A stretch of DNA of 64,000 bases, taken from Trogon surrucura (Eukaryota > Chordata > Aves > Trogoniformes > Trogonidae). This document shows positions 1 through 13,112 of this stretch, piece by piece (positions within the stretch are counted from its first letter, which is position 1; each line of letters opens with the position of its first letter). Where the stretch lies: contig CM036617.1 of the NCBI GenBank assembly GCA_020746105.1, forward strand, positions 18,040,037 through 18,104,036, read 5' to 3'. Below the pieces are notes generated by a model, which worked only from the letters and a program-made list of their open reading frames with translations, searched no databases and was not told the origin of the DNA. The translations under genes were made by a program, and so were the position numbers.

Positions 1-3000
1 TAGGTGATAAAATAGATATATCTTAAGACAGCTATCAGACACGGCAGTGTCCACACAAATTCTATTTGTATTCCTAACTGTTTTTCTTCATATTTAACCA
101 GTCATATTGCATTCTACAAAACACAAAGAATGCAGATTGCTGGTGCTCATCCTGACATTTCTATTTCACAAATGAACATTAACAATGCAGTAATAATGGT
201 ACACAGTGAATGCCAGATAAATAGTATTGATACTAATTAAATCCCAAAATCAAGATTACTCTTGAGCTCTCTTAGAATGAAGACCAAAGGCTTCTGCACG
301 AATAGAATTTGTAAAACAGACTCTAGTTTATAAGGTATCTAAAAGACGATAAGAATAAACACTTAACAAATATTTTTCACAGTGATTTGATTTGCTGACA
401 AAAGTTATTATTTATATCCTACACTTCCAGTGCCTCAGATCTGAAATGTAGAGATTTTATAAAGGATGTGCAGAAAAGACAAGGGCTGCAGAAAGAATTT
501 CTAAAGTGGTGAAGATTATTCCTGAGCTTCTGCTTCTGAATGTGAAAGTAAAAAGAATTAAGACATAGTACAAGCTGCATGCAACTACTGCTGGTCCTGT
601 CTTCAGCAGAGACTCAACCTGTACCTTGCAGAACTTTTCACCTTGACCAGACAGGCTGAGGCTCCCTGTCTGCAGCGGACTGCAGCTTCTTCAGGGTCTT
701 CCATTGCTCTGCCACGGAAGATTAATAACTGAAGGGGATTGAAGAATAAAGAAGTGTTTTGTTTTGTCTGGTTTTTTTTAAAGTCCAAGTAAGTAGTAAT
801 ATAAGTATGCAAAATCATGACGTAAAAGAGAATTCTTTAAAATACAAATGTTTGATGTAATAAAAAAGTAATTATTCACTTTTTAGTAAAGATATGCTAA
901 GGTTTATAAAGTCCCTTTCACTGTACCCCTCTTATTAGAATTGGGTTTTGTGAGTTTAGTTTTTATTTTTCAGTTGAACAAGTTTAGCATAAATTATGTC
1001 CTCTCCTCTGAAAAGAAGATAGAAACATTAAGACAAAGACTCTTCTCTTTCAGTATTCAATTAACGGCTTTAACATAATGACCTTCACTGCTTAACTAGA
1101 GGTACATGATTTTGAAAGGATTGTGGCCAAGCTGATACAGTTGATAACGCCGTAATAGCAGGGTGGATCTGGAAGGTGAATAAAACAGACTCAAGTATAA
1201 ACCCTGTCATTCTTCCACTTGGTGATTCAGATTACTTTTGATGTAGTTTTACAGGTAACTTGCTTTCAGTTCAGCATTTTTTTGTTGCGCTTTCTTCAGA
1301 TGTTATGATATTTTGATATACCTTCACCTCTGTTACTGAAGTCATCCTTCTCTGGAAAGTGCATAATGTTTATTTTTAGCTCCATGAGCTACTAATCCAG
1401 TTTCTCTGACAACTGCAATTTGTTGGAAGAAATGACTAATGTTACGTTGTCTCAGAACTATGAGCCCATTTGAGAAATTAGCTTCTTAGCTGACCTTTAA
1501 AGCAAGTGAGAATAACGTGCCTGCAATTCTGCAGGGTTTGGATTTCATTATCACAGCAGTGTGTATGAGATGGGATGCCCCTGCTGCACAGCTTTGCCTC
1601 TTTGTTTTGTTTTCCTGGTAATTATAGAAACTGTTTACTGTTCATGGAAAATCTGCAAGTTTTCTCATCTCTTGAGGACAATACTATTTCTAATTCCTTT
1701 TCTCTGGAGACAGTGGCAGTTCACAGTGTGGAGGACTGCATACTATTGCTTCTTCCCAAGAACAACTTTCCCACGGCCTCCCTAATCATGACTGTGGTGA
1801 AAATCACCTCAGATGTCAAGGGATCAGAATGGCAATTGCAAACAGAAGAGAGTAGTATGGGTGCAGTATAGCAGAGTGGCAAACTTTGTACTTCCCACTC
1901 GCCTCTCGTTCAGAGCCCAACACAAGATCCTGTCAGACAATCCAAGTGTTGCAACACATGTAAAATTTAGGACAGGTCAGACAGAAGCTTTAGTAACTCT
2001 GATTGCAGTGAGAGAACATTAAGCCAGCATCTCCCCCTCTTCTGCCCTGCTCTTTCCCAAGTGATTGCAGGGCCTAATTTATATTACTGTTTCAGAAGAA
2101 AAAGAAAGAAGTGAGGAAAAGCAATAATGTTAAGAAAAACAGATACCCATTCCAAGGAGGCACGGACTCCTCAAGTAGATTGCTAACCGCCACTATTTTA
2201 AGAAGGAATCAAGCAGTAAATAATATGATGTTATGGAGAGATGGCTCTTGGCGGAGCCTATAGAAGTGGCACACCATTATTGTCTTAGATCAGAAGTAGG
2301 GAGCGGCAAGCAATCACAGACTTAGCTGTTTGTTGAATGGAATGTTCTTCGTAGCCAGACCTCCCAAATGTTAAATATTAATAATTTTATCACAACCCTT
2401 GAATCACTGGTTGGTGCCTGACCCTTGCCCCAATGTGTTTCTTTCCATATACAACTGCTGTTCTATCCTATTACATCCTCTTATTCTCATCAGCAGTGAA
2501 ATTCATCTCCCCTACAGCATGGCAGTTAATCTGAACTCATCCTCCACCTCTACATTGTAGTCACTGGGGAGGGAGAGGAGAGCATATCTAACACATCTAA
2601 AATGTTATCTCTAACATTTCATCCAGGACTGACCATTCTTTGAGATGCCAGGATATCTGCACTGACTGTAGAGGGAGAGACGATCTGACTAGCTCAGGCC
2701 AGACATAATTTTTAAACACTTAAATTTAGGTTAGCTGAGCCTCACTCAATCTTACAGCAATTCCCCAAACCTTTGGTGCTCTAGAGCATAATGGGGCCCA
2801 GTGCAACCTGGGCAGAGTGAGACATGAGAATAATAAGCAATATTCCAGTATCAAAGACATTAATGGCTGGAACTTAGGGAGTTGTGAATTGTCTAGCAAG
2901 GCAATATAAGGGCCACGTACTCGGCTGGGAATTTTGTCTAGACCAGGCTCTGTTTAAATTTCAGTAATTGACACATGTTAAAAAGCACATCTAAAATCTT

Positions 3001-4125
3001 GCTTTGGGATGCAGTGCAATCTCTTAATATATTCTAAACCTATTGAATTAAATCTAGGCCTTACTTAACATTATCAGCAGATTTTTTTGCAGAAGGTGCT
3101 TGGTGAAATACTGCTCTTTTTGAAATTACTGATAAACAACTATTGGCTGAAAGTGATTTTGAAATCCGTTTCCGAAGGAATAGTGCTAACTGTAGATTAT
3201 GTCACAGATTTTGTGTCTTTTTGTTATTTTACTACACTCTTCCAGTCTTCAATTTAGGTATTTCTAAACAACATTTACTTAAAAGCAGAAGCGCTTCCAT
3301 TATTTTGAAGTGCTAACATTTAAGTACTATATCCCTACATACTTTTTAAAAGGCATTCTTACTATCACCTCCAAATTTCTACCAGTTGGAAAAGTACTTC
3401 ACTTGTACTGTTTCACATCTAGTTTTCCATTCAGCATCAAAACCTCATAGAATTGAGTCCTATCTCCAGAAAACTCAAATGATACAAAAGAATGGGGCAT
3501 TATTCTTTGCATTTTTTGTTTAGAACCTTTAGACTTTCTTTTTACCCCACAGTTTTTCTCTGCAACTAGAGATTCAACTCTTATTTAAAATACAAAGCAA
3601 CTTTTCCTCCTCTGAAAATAGTGCATTTCTCACGCAATCCCACTAAAACTCTAAGGATTCTAGACTCTAAAACTCATCCTAATACCTTGACAGTTCATTA
3701 CATTATGTATAGCACTTTCATTTTGTGCCACACCCAGAATACTCTCTGGGTCACCCAACTTCCAAATACACAAAAGCTGAGAATCAGCACGTGTACTTAT
3801 GTACAGCAGCTCTCTCCTACACACATCACTTTCTTTAGATGCTTTCTCTCTGTTGACTTCTTACCTATACACTTACAGGACCTGTGAGTATTTCCCAGAG
3901 AGGAATGTTTACACACATTCACATTGGCAAACACATGGCACTTAACTTAGAAATGTAACGAGAAAGTACAACTTAGACTCAGCTTAACACTCCCTCGGTA
4001 GATGAGCTAAATTGGATGCAGTTGGCTGGGCAGTGCTTTCTCCCTTAGGATCCCTCAGAACATTCTAAAGGTGAGTAATGATCCTCATCCCCACTGAAGA
4101 ATATTCATACACTCACAGCAACATA
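1..4125. other. Non-coding flank downstream of GUCY1A2
   Basis: AT-rich single-copy-looking sequence. The open frames here are under 100 codons, show no recognisable domain and have no splice-site context. I see no repeat of a known family. It may be distal 3' UTR or intergenic DNA between GUCY1A2 and its neighbour. Confidence 0.6.
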
Positions 4126-4227
4126 TCACAGAATCACAGAATCACAGAATGTTAAAGGTTGGAAGGGACCTCAAAGATCATCTAGTCCAACCCCCCTGCC
4201 AGAGCAGGATCACCTACACAATCTGGG
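4126..4227 (-). mobile_element. CR1 LINE, short 3' end
   Basis: The plus strand shows three tcacagaa octamer units, then ggttggaagggacct and catctagtccaaccc, which are the reverse complement of a CR1 3' end. Only about 100 bases remain, an extreme 5' truncation typical of CR1. It lies in the 3' flank, in the same orientation as GUCY1A2. Confidence 0.9.
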
Positions 4228-7200
4228 AGCATCACCTTGAAAAAAGGTGTAAAAAACTGCATGGGTTAGAAACAATTCCACGTTTCATCATCCAGCAGAG
4301 GTTGGCGCTAGGAAAATGCGCCTTTGCTGCTAGTTGGGTATTTAGAATTTGCTTTCAGATATCATCATGAACAATATTTCAAAGGAGCATAAATGATACA
4401 GATTTATAGCCCACATTTCAAAAACTTACTTAGCATTCAGAACCTCAGAATCATTCAGCAAAATTAGGTTCACCTTCAGAAAGAGGTTGTGTTTAAGCAA
4501 AGAAAATGGGATTGAGAATTGCCCTTTTTGTGACTTTGAAAATTTTACCTCTTCCTTCTTAGCAAATGTAAATAACCTGAGCCAAGCACCTGTGCTTTAA
4601 GTTACAGTTGCAGAAAGATTTCAACCAATCAGAAATGCCATATTAACTTTTAAAATAAATATACCTGCCTGTACCTCTTTTTTTTTCCATATGATCTGTT
4701 CTCTCAAGCAATAACTCACATAAAAATCCCAACCCTCTCTCCTTGATAGGTATTTATTCCTAATCATGTTCTTCTGCAATAAGATCAAAAATTCTGATAT
4801 TGATGTAACAGTATGTTAGGGAAGGAAAAAATAATACCTTGGAAGCATACTGGTAAGAAAAAAAAATGACAAAATGGATTAAACAGTATTCCTCCTCTCT
4901 AGTTATTAATCAGTTTTAGCATCTATTTACTGTTGTGTATAAAGCAGAAGTTATCCATTATACATACCTGCCTGTTTTATTGCTCATATTTATAATTCCT
5001 TGGTATATCTTACATGTATTACTGGTATTGTTGTTTCTAGGTTGGGAGACCAGTCTTACTCAGTGGGCAGTGCTTAAAAGACTGTTTACAAGTAAAATTC
5101 TTCTCTAACTCTGGTCTATAGTTCTGATTTTGTTCCTCTATTTAAGGAAGCAGCAACATATATTTTTAGAAAACTAACAAAAAGACAACACCTCACAAAA
5201 TGAAGTGATTCTACTACGTACTCTTCTTCCCTGGGGAAGAGGATGGGAGGACAAACAATACCTGACAGGGTGTTATTCTGCCATTTAGTGTTCTGCTAAA
5301 AGGTGATTTATTAAGGTGATAGGTGTTGTACAAGCATCTACACAGAATAAATTAGCACAGTTTTACTTATTGCTTCAAGAGTAGTCATTAGAGAATATTG
5401 CTAGGGAATAATTATCTAGAAAACAAGTAGTTCAATGTGAGAACTTCTGCTAATGCAAAGTTAATTTGAATTAATAAAAGCATAAAAAATATATGTTAAT
5501 GATAACCTGGCAAGTATCTCTCTGCTCTTTAAAACTTATATATTTTATTACAATCTCTACTGTAGGATAACTAACAAGGTTTATGTAGGTGTTCCTGTAT
5601 ACACTTCTAGTGAAGATGACATGGAAGTTCTGAGTAATTGATCTAGAAGCTCAAAGCTCAAAAGCTTTTCTGTATTACAGTTCTAACGGCATCCAGGACT
5701 TGTGATTGGCAGTGCTGCTGTCACATGCAAAGGATTCAGACATGAGAAGGAAGAGATTTCCAGAATGGCAGTAGCCCCTGCTCTTGACAGTCACCATGGC
5801 TACCATATCAGACCTTTATTTAATCCCAGAATATGTCTATCTATCCCTCTGCCACTTAGTTTTTATCAAATTATTTTGGCCAAAGCACAACTCTGAAAAG
5901 AAGCAAGACTAGAAGATTTGAGACACGGCACTTAGGCTGGAAAGGACTTAGAACTCAGTGGGATCAAGCTCACATTAAAAGACAGATGTCAAGTCTGAAT
6001 TTTCTCAGTGGTCATTGAGAGTCAAGCACACTCAGGGATTCAGGCAGCCTCACACTGTGTCCAGAGCAGAGAGGACAAGTGCCTGAAGCACTCACCTGTC
6101 CCAATCTTCAGAAGAAACTTGGAATGTTGAAGCCAAAGGGGGGCAGAAGGCTGAAGGCAGAGGCAAGCGCTCTTGCAGCAGAAGCAGCCAGAGAGCCCCT
6201 CTTCACCCCCTTCCACTCCGCTGCCTCCCTGCTAGCCATAAAGCAGGGAAGACGCTTGCTTCTCTGAAATTCCATGTCTTCTCCTTTTGCCCAAAATAAA
6301 ACATGTCAGCCTCGCTCTGTCTCTGGAAACTAAAATCCCAGGAGCAAACAGCCGGTTTAACATCTGTCTCTGCTGATCCTTTTGTTGAGGATGCCAGCGA
6401 AGTTGCCACTTTGCATCATTTACTGTATTGGCCTCCCTAATGTGAACCCCAGCCCAGAGGGAAGCAGACTGAGAGGCTTCACGCTGTTTTCCAGAGACCG
6501 TTTTGTTGCTATAGTGACACAGTGATACTAACCTGGACCACAGATAACTGGAGGCCAACCTTTCTAAGCCATAAGACCAAATGAGCATCTGCAGAGGTGA
6601 ATGACCTGTTGCCTATGACTGAATTCTTGCCCCAGTTTCACCGGTTTGGTTGCTTTCATGCATGTTTAACAGCTGAGCCACAAAAGATCAATCATGTATA
6701 TGAGGTTAAATAGTTTACAGATTTTTGTTGTAAAACTACTCATGCATTGCAAATTAATAACATTGTTAAGGAGTAGCTCCTAGCTGCATGGCTATATTTA
6801 GTGCTTAGGAAAGTTAAAAACATGCCACGGACTATTAATGAACTGACTTCTCCACCCAAATCCATCAGTGACAACTTGCACTGTGGTCCTCTCCCTGTCT
6901 GAGGATGTCAGTGCCTGCCCGTGTCACTGCAGCAGTTTTGTCTTTGCTGCAGAGAAGAGTAAGATCAGCCCTTTATTCCCAGTTACTCTTTAGACATAAG
7001 CAGTCATTTTGACAACAGATGCTAATGAAAACAGTAATAGGAAGTCCTCACAACCTGTGTCACATACAGGGCACTAAGGGAAGGAAACCAGAAATGTTTT
7101 GAAGAGCAGAAGCCTGATTGAGAGCAGCAAATAGGATGCAAGGTGGGGGAATCATGAACAGGAGCAGGAGCAGATCTGACTCCTTCCTGTCGAGTCTCTT

Positions 7201-7522
7201 GCACACTCAGCATCTTCAATTCATCCACAGCCTCTATTGTCACTGGCATCCTCAGTGACAGTAAAGTACTATGAATAATGTTTTACCTTGAAGGAAGGGA
7301 ATCAATGGTTTCTGAGTTTGACAAGCTTTCTTATGCTTCTTGTTTCAGTACTAATTTAAGCATGTTGCTACTTCCAATATTACACATATATAATTTTGTA
7401 AAAGATCACCAGAACCCAGAAACGAAGCTAGAAGCTCTGAGACTGCACTAGGACAGTGAATTAGCTCTCACCAATGAGCTCTGAGCACTCAGCAGAGGTG
7501 AGGTAGTGGCCATAAAAAAACC

Positions 7523-7543
7523 CAAACAAACAAACAAACAAAA
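7523..7543. repeat. (CAAA)n simple repeat
   Basis: About five uninterrupted CAAA units in the 3' flank, after an A run. Confidence 0.85.
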
Positions 7544-10500
7544 TCCCCAGAAAATACTACTAATTTGCGATGCCACTGGATTACAGACATTTTGGCAGGA
7601 CAGCCTGCAAGAACCATGAAAGTGTGACAGCTTGTGTCAGGCTGAAGAATCTGAAAGCTGTCCAGCAGTTATACTTGCCCCAACAACTCATGCAGGTTTT
7701 ATAATCATTTGCAATTCAGCACAGCAGTTTTGGGTGGTTTTATTTATTTTTCCTTCATTTTTAAATTGTCTGGGAGAGGGATCTAGTTAGAGGAAGGAAT
7801 ATACAATGTGAAATCGGTTAACAGAGTTTAAGCCTCAGCACAGTGCTATGACACTTTTAAATGTATGTAACGTGTCACGGTTCTGCACTGCTTTCTCTAT
7901 ACAGAAAAATAAGAAAGAGGGATGTTAATGGAAAACACAGAAAAGGTGGTTATACACCTGACACTGCTGTTGGGCTTGACAGGAAACACCGTAAGCACAG
8001 GAGGAGATAGCATAGTGAAATGGCATATGCACACACTAAAACTGCTACTGACTTATCTACAAGGATTTCTGCTTCAGAATAGGCAATTCTCATACAAGTT
8101 TTCCAACGTTTTAAAAGCTTTGGTTTTCTATGTGCAGAGGCATATTTCCAGACTCCAAAATGCTTTTCCAAACAGACTCAGATCTGAAACTGGATGTGGG
8201 AATGAGCAGTGAAGCCAAAACCACAACCACAGTTAATGACTACTGGCTCTTTAGAATTAAAAAAGAAATATTCTGTGGGATCCTGCAAGAAAACCACACT
8301 TTGAGAGTCCTGGCTTAGCAGCAATTCTCCCATGCAGAGGCTTTTGTATTTGACTGGCAGATATTATCAGTCATGCAGATCACTCTACCAATTCCATCAT
8401 TATTTCCTTCTTGCTCTGAGTTCCTGACCTCTATGCACTGTATCACAGAAGAGCCTGTGTGATGAGCAGCTTCAAGGAGAAGAAAAAATCTGACAAAAGA
8501 TCTGTAAGAAGTGCTCTGGGTGAATGACTTGCCTCTGTTTACTTATGCGTCATGACTTCTGTACCAGAAGTTGGCCACTAAGTCTGTCTCTGTAGTCAGT
8601 TCATAGCCTCTGGTCCCTCTGAGTCTGGAGCAGAGTGATGCTGCATGCTGCAAAGAAGTCTGCAGCAAAGACACCAATGACCCCAGCTAGAGTCCTCACA
8701 TCATCCTTCCTTTGCCTTGTGCAGGTAACATGCAGTATATTTCCTCCCTCTGTCTTCAGAGAGTGAATTTGTTTCATACAGAAACTCAAGACAGCAGATG
8801 TTGCTACCTGCAGCTATGTGAATAAACACTGGTGTGTAAATTCTTAATCAGAGGAACAAAAGATGATGTGTTTTATAGGAAGGAATATATTAGAAGAAAA
8901 TTCCAACTATAGTATGTGACTTCTGCAGCCGTTTCAGCACCTCTAACCTCTCTACCTCATCACCCCAAGGTATAAAACTCTGAGAACCTTTTTATTTATG
9001 AAGACAATGCCAGGCAAATGAGAAAGTTTTCCATATCATTAAAATAAGTGTTGTTGAAGAAATGTTGACTCTGACTACCATCTAATTGACTTCACAACAT
9101 CAATCTTGATAATAAATTTCATTTCACTTCATAAAGTTATCCAACAAACCCACCAGATGTAACTACTAAGTTACAGAGTTTTGAGAATTTGTTTTGCACT
9201 TTTCTCACACTGAGAAAGAAAAATGTCCCTAGAGAGCCCACACTTTCTTATTAACTTCCCTCGTCATAACACAGAAACAAATTACACAATACTTAACATC
9301 AGTGCTGAAGTTCTGGACACACTGTCGTTACAAAAGTTTATAAAAGGCACAGCCTGTACATTCTTAAACAGTAAATATACTTTAATTTGGGGAGATAGAT
9401 GATATATTTGCAAACACTATGTTGTCTGTATGTCTCAATTTTAAGCTTTTGCACTGATCTCTGGTTATAAATTTCCTTATAGAATAAACAGTCTCTGAGA
9501 GGGCGAGGATGGTGATACAAAAATTTTTAGATTGTTTCTCCAGTTTTCTAGCAGAATTAGCATTTATCCATCATTTCCCATAAAATGTTTCCATAGATCT
9601 ACCAAAAATAGCCACAGGCTCAATCCATACATTTCCTATTGTCAACTGTAAGAGACAAGTTATCGAGGTTTTGGTTTGAATCTCTTTGTTTGCTGTCTTC
9701 AAACAGGACCATGGGTGGTGAGAAGAGAAAAAGAGACTGGTCAGAGAGACTGGTACTCTGACATCAGCACCTACTGAACAACGAGGATCTGCCAGAGAAG
9801 TTGGACTGACATCTCAATCTATTGATAGATATTTGAAAAATTTTCACTCTAGGGAACTAGGTAACGATATCAAACCCAGAGCTTTATCAGCTAGGAAGTG
9901 GTGAGCCATGAACTTTGCTCCATTTCTGATTCTTGCATGTCTCACTGCTGTCCCCGGGAAACAAATGCATGCTACATCCTGTGTACGTGCAAACCAATGG
10001 CTATAGGCTAAAATTTGTTAGCCTGTGCAGAAAATTCTCAGATCTGTAGTTTGGATGGAGATTCTGCAACCTCAATCTTAAATAGCTTTTGTTAAGTCAT
10101 TTTTCAGACAGACGGTAGAGCTACAGATGCTGTTTGTCAAGGTAGATAAATGATTAACTCTTCCAATCCCAAGGATGCTCTGACATCAGTGAAGAAATCT
10201 TTAACATCAGTCTTCCTCTAGAAAGCTGGGCAATCTCTATTTAAGTAAGTTTCTGGGCTAACTCACATGCATCTACCTGCTTCAGGCAAGAAAAAAAACC
10301 ATCCTTGCATAATAAATTCAGACATCCTCTACATGCTGAAGCCTGTATATGTTCAAGACAGTTCTTTGTCATCCAGAAAGGCTTCATGGAAAGGAAGCCT
10401 GAAACACATTCAGTGCAGGCTAGTGGTGCTATCCTGACTTGTTCCCACCCTACTGGTCAAAGGGGAGAAACAGGGCCTCATCATTCCCTCCACAGTAAGG

Positions 10501-11986
10501 TCTACCTGGATAATCTGGACAGGTGGTGGAAGTTATTCACTTATTTTCAAAAGGTATTTCAATTTATGAGTACTAAATCCATAAGTAAAGTTTAATTTCT
10601 GGTCTGGATTACAGAAATGCAGAGCTTCTCATGCCTCCTAATACTGTTGAGAGTCCTGTCTTTGATTTCAGTGGGCTTTGATCAGGCCCACGTAAAGCTA
10701 AGCCAGTTTAGAGTCATTGCACAAGTGTCAACTAAAAATGAGCAAGAGAAGAAGAACATCAGCATTCAGCACAATACTAGAGGAAGTACATCTGCAGAGT
10801 AAAACTGACTGCCATGATTTTTGAAAAGGAAAACCTGAGAAATAACATTGTCTGAAAACGTTCCTATTAGGGGATAGATTCACATCTTGTTTCAGTTGAA
10901 TTTGTTGAAGACAATAAAGCTATATTAAATTTCAACAGCAAAGAATTGCCCTTTTTAAAAAAAAAATTACGTGGACTCATCTAAATAAACCATTTCCATT
11001 AAACATGGGAAAATATTGTCTTCCCCATTTCAGTGCTTTTGGTCTACATTAGACACAGCAGGGGACCTTTCAGCCAATCCAGTATTAGAGGCAACTCCCA
11101 GATTAGCATCATTAATAACAGATAAGATTTTCAATAACTGAACTGGAGTAGGAGCACAAGTCCTATTTAAAAAATGTGGAAAACCAATATCCAAAGAGCT
11201 TCCAGTGTCTGCTGGAATTCCTCAGAGCAAGTTTTCACAAGATCAGTTTTTTGTAAGAAATCCAAGAGTTCAGCAAAAAATCAGTTTGTGTGATAATTTA
11301 GTGGGAAACAAGCCTCACTGAATAGAACTTTTCTGTTTGTCAACGCATTGATCTACTACACTTTGTTTGCACTGTCCTGGAAGTACTGGACAAATAGCAC
11401 AAATATTGAACATTATTTTATATAAGCAAGTCACTGCTCATCTGAAATCTGGCATAAACATCACGTAAAGAGATTTACCAAACTTTTTTTTTTCCTGTAA
11501 AATATCAATATTTTTGCTGCCAAAAAAGTCAAAATATGACTTCTTCCCACTTGTATAACAGTAAGGTGTGATAGGTAGAATATATGAAATATATATTAGC
11601 TTCTTCTGAAAAGCTATCTAAGCTAACTCAGCTTACAGTATGTGGAATGTAAGTATCCAGAAAATGAAATATGTATAAAAATAGGTAAAATTCCTACAAT
11701 ATTTGTATTGAATTATAATTCCTCCTTCCAGGAAGGTTACAACAGGTCTACAGTATATGTATGAAATGTTTGTTCATAAAGTTAAAAAACATCACTACTT
11801 TACTGAAGAACACATTAAATGTAGGAATGCATAATCAGAACTGACTCTCAATTCTGCGTAGCTGGTGCAAATCTACAGAGAACCATCATCCTTTCTGCAC
11901 AAAACAAAACCAACCTCTAATTTGAGAGTTGGGTGGTTTTTTATGTTTTGTTTGGTTTTGTTTGTCATAGAGGGGCCAGACTCAAG

Positions 11987-11992
11987 TTTATT
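11987..11992 (-). promoter_or_regulatory. Second candidate poly(A) signal AATAAA for GUCY1A2
   Basis: A second canonical AATAAA on the gene strand lies about 230 bases after the stop. The same caveat applies: the hexamer is common in AT-rich DNA and the downstream sequence is A-rich, not GT-rich. Confidence 0.25.
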
Positions 11993-12048
11993 AAAGAAAT
12001 TTCTCTGGAAGTGGAAGTACCTTTAATCTTTTTTTTCCCTATCTCCAT

Positions 12049-12054
12049 TTTATT
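12049..12054 (-). promoter_or_regulatory. Candidate poly(A) signal AATAAA for GUCY1A2
   Basis: TTTATT on the plus strand gives AATAAA on the gene strand, about 170 bases after the stop codon. It is the first canonical signal downstream. No strong GT-rich element follows it, and mammalian GUCY1A2 messages are known for long 3' UTRs, so it may be unused or only a proximal site. Confidence 0.3.
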
Positions 12055-12222
12055 TACTGACAGCAATCACCCACCTTTTAAAATGATTATTGCCTGACAT
12101 TACATGGAGCTTTTACTGCTTGTCCAGAACAAGCAGTGAAACAGAAAGAACCTCCAACTCCTCTGTCATGACCCAGTTCTGGGCTTGTGCTTTTTTGACG
12201 AGTCTTTGATCTGCAGCAGGCC

Positions 12223-12430
12223 TCATAGGCTAGTCTCCCGGAGGAACATGGTGCCAATGTTGTAAGAAACCTTTCTCACTCTGGCAGATGTGATGGAGGC
12301 TTTTGGTGGCTTCTGACCACTTCTGACCTCGAGGAAGTAACAGATCCCAGGAATTTCCTTTGGAAAGTTTTCTGGAAGCTCTTCACGGGAACGAGGGATA
12401 AAAATAAAATTTTCTTCCTTTTTCAAAAGC
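12223..12430 (-). CDS. GUCY1A2: GUCY1A2, terminal coding exon and stop
   Basis: The last exon completes a split codon (CA|G, Gln), then encodes 68 residues and TGA at 12225-12223. It reads [20 protein letters not shown], continues [12 protein letters not shown], and ends [18 protein letters not shown] and [10 protein letters not shown] are shared by sGC alpha subunits. The Lys/Pro/Ser/Arg-rich tail and RETSL terminus are specific to alpha-2. The final T-S-L fits a class I PDZ ligand, and mammalian alpha-2 is known to bind PSD-95-type PDZ domains through this tail, which recruits the cyclase to synaptic membranes. The acceptor is tttttcctag at 12440-12431, after a T-rich tract made of (GTTT) repeats. 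An open frame continues upstream to 12501, but that part is intronic. Coding continues from 21737 across an intron of about 9.3 kb. Confidence 0.96.
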
Positions 12431-13059
12431 CTAGGAAAAAAACAAACAAACAGAGGAATATTACTATAAAACACAGTCCAAAAACATTTCTTTGGTCCCA
12501 AATAAAAAAAAAATTAGTTAGAAGTATTACATAACATCTAAAAAATCCTAAACCAGGATCATCAGCACATATTAACTTAACATCATCAACTTTAATGAGT
12601 TCTGTTGGCTGAGATCAGATGAGTAGGTGTCCTAAATAAACACGTTCTCTGAAAATCAGTGTCAGTATTCAGAAAGTCATATACCAGAAAGGGAGCAAAA
12701 TTCATAATGTTATCCATAATGTATCATTTGCGTTTGAAAACACTCCTGTCTGGCCAGTTGTGCAGAAAGGAACATTTCAGAGTGACAACTACTAGCAGGT
12801 CTCCTGGTGGGAGGTAGGTATGAAGGTGACAGTGCTGAGAGCTCTCGCAGGTAAGAAGCAGGGTGGTCAGTTTGTGCCCTTCTTGTACTCAGTAGTATTC
12901 TATTTCATAAATTAGGCTCAATAACAGAAAACACAACTTTAACAAGAAACAGAATAAAATCTGACACCATTCATCAAAAGTACCCATGGGTTTAATCCAG
13001 GCCACCCAGCTGGGATCAGAAAGGGACACATGTTCACAGGAGTTGTGCAGAGTTAGATA

Positions 13060-13112
13060 AAAGTTCAATGTGATGATCTTAAAGGTCTTTTCTAACCATA
13101 ACAACTCTAAGC
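13060..13112 (+). mobile_element. Degenerate CR1-like 3' tail
   Basis: The string gatcttaaaggtcttttcta, followed by accataacaactcta, resembles a worn CR1 3' end (aaggtcccttccaaccnnnncnattcta). The octamer tail is lost. It could be a chance resemblance, since only about 50 bases align. Confidence 0.45.

Larger units (their letters stand above)
4228..12048. other. Non-coding 3' flank or distal 3' UTR of GUCY1A2
   Basis: No gene recognised. The section at about 6060-6450 is somewhat richer in GC and has overlapping open frames on both strands (118 codons at most), but none resembles a known protein. The remainder is AT-rich with scattered A and T runs. If the 3' UTR is long, as in mammals, part of this stretch is transcribed. 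Confidence 0.55.

Noticed and set aside
6079-6588. Overlapping open frames on both strands in a locally GC-richer patch
   Set aside because: No protein family resemblance. Higher GC alone lengthens chance frames, and frames on opposite strands overlap.
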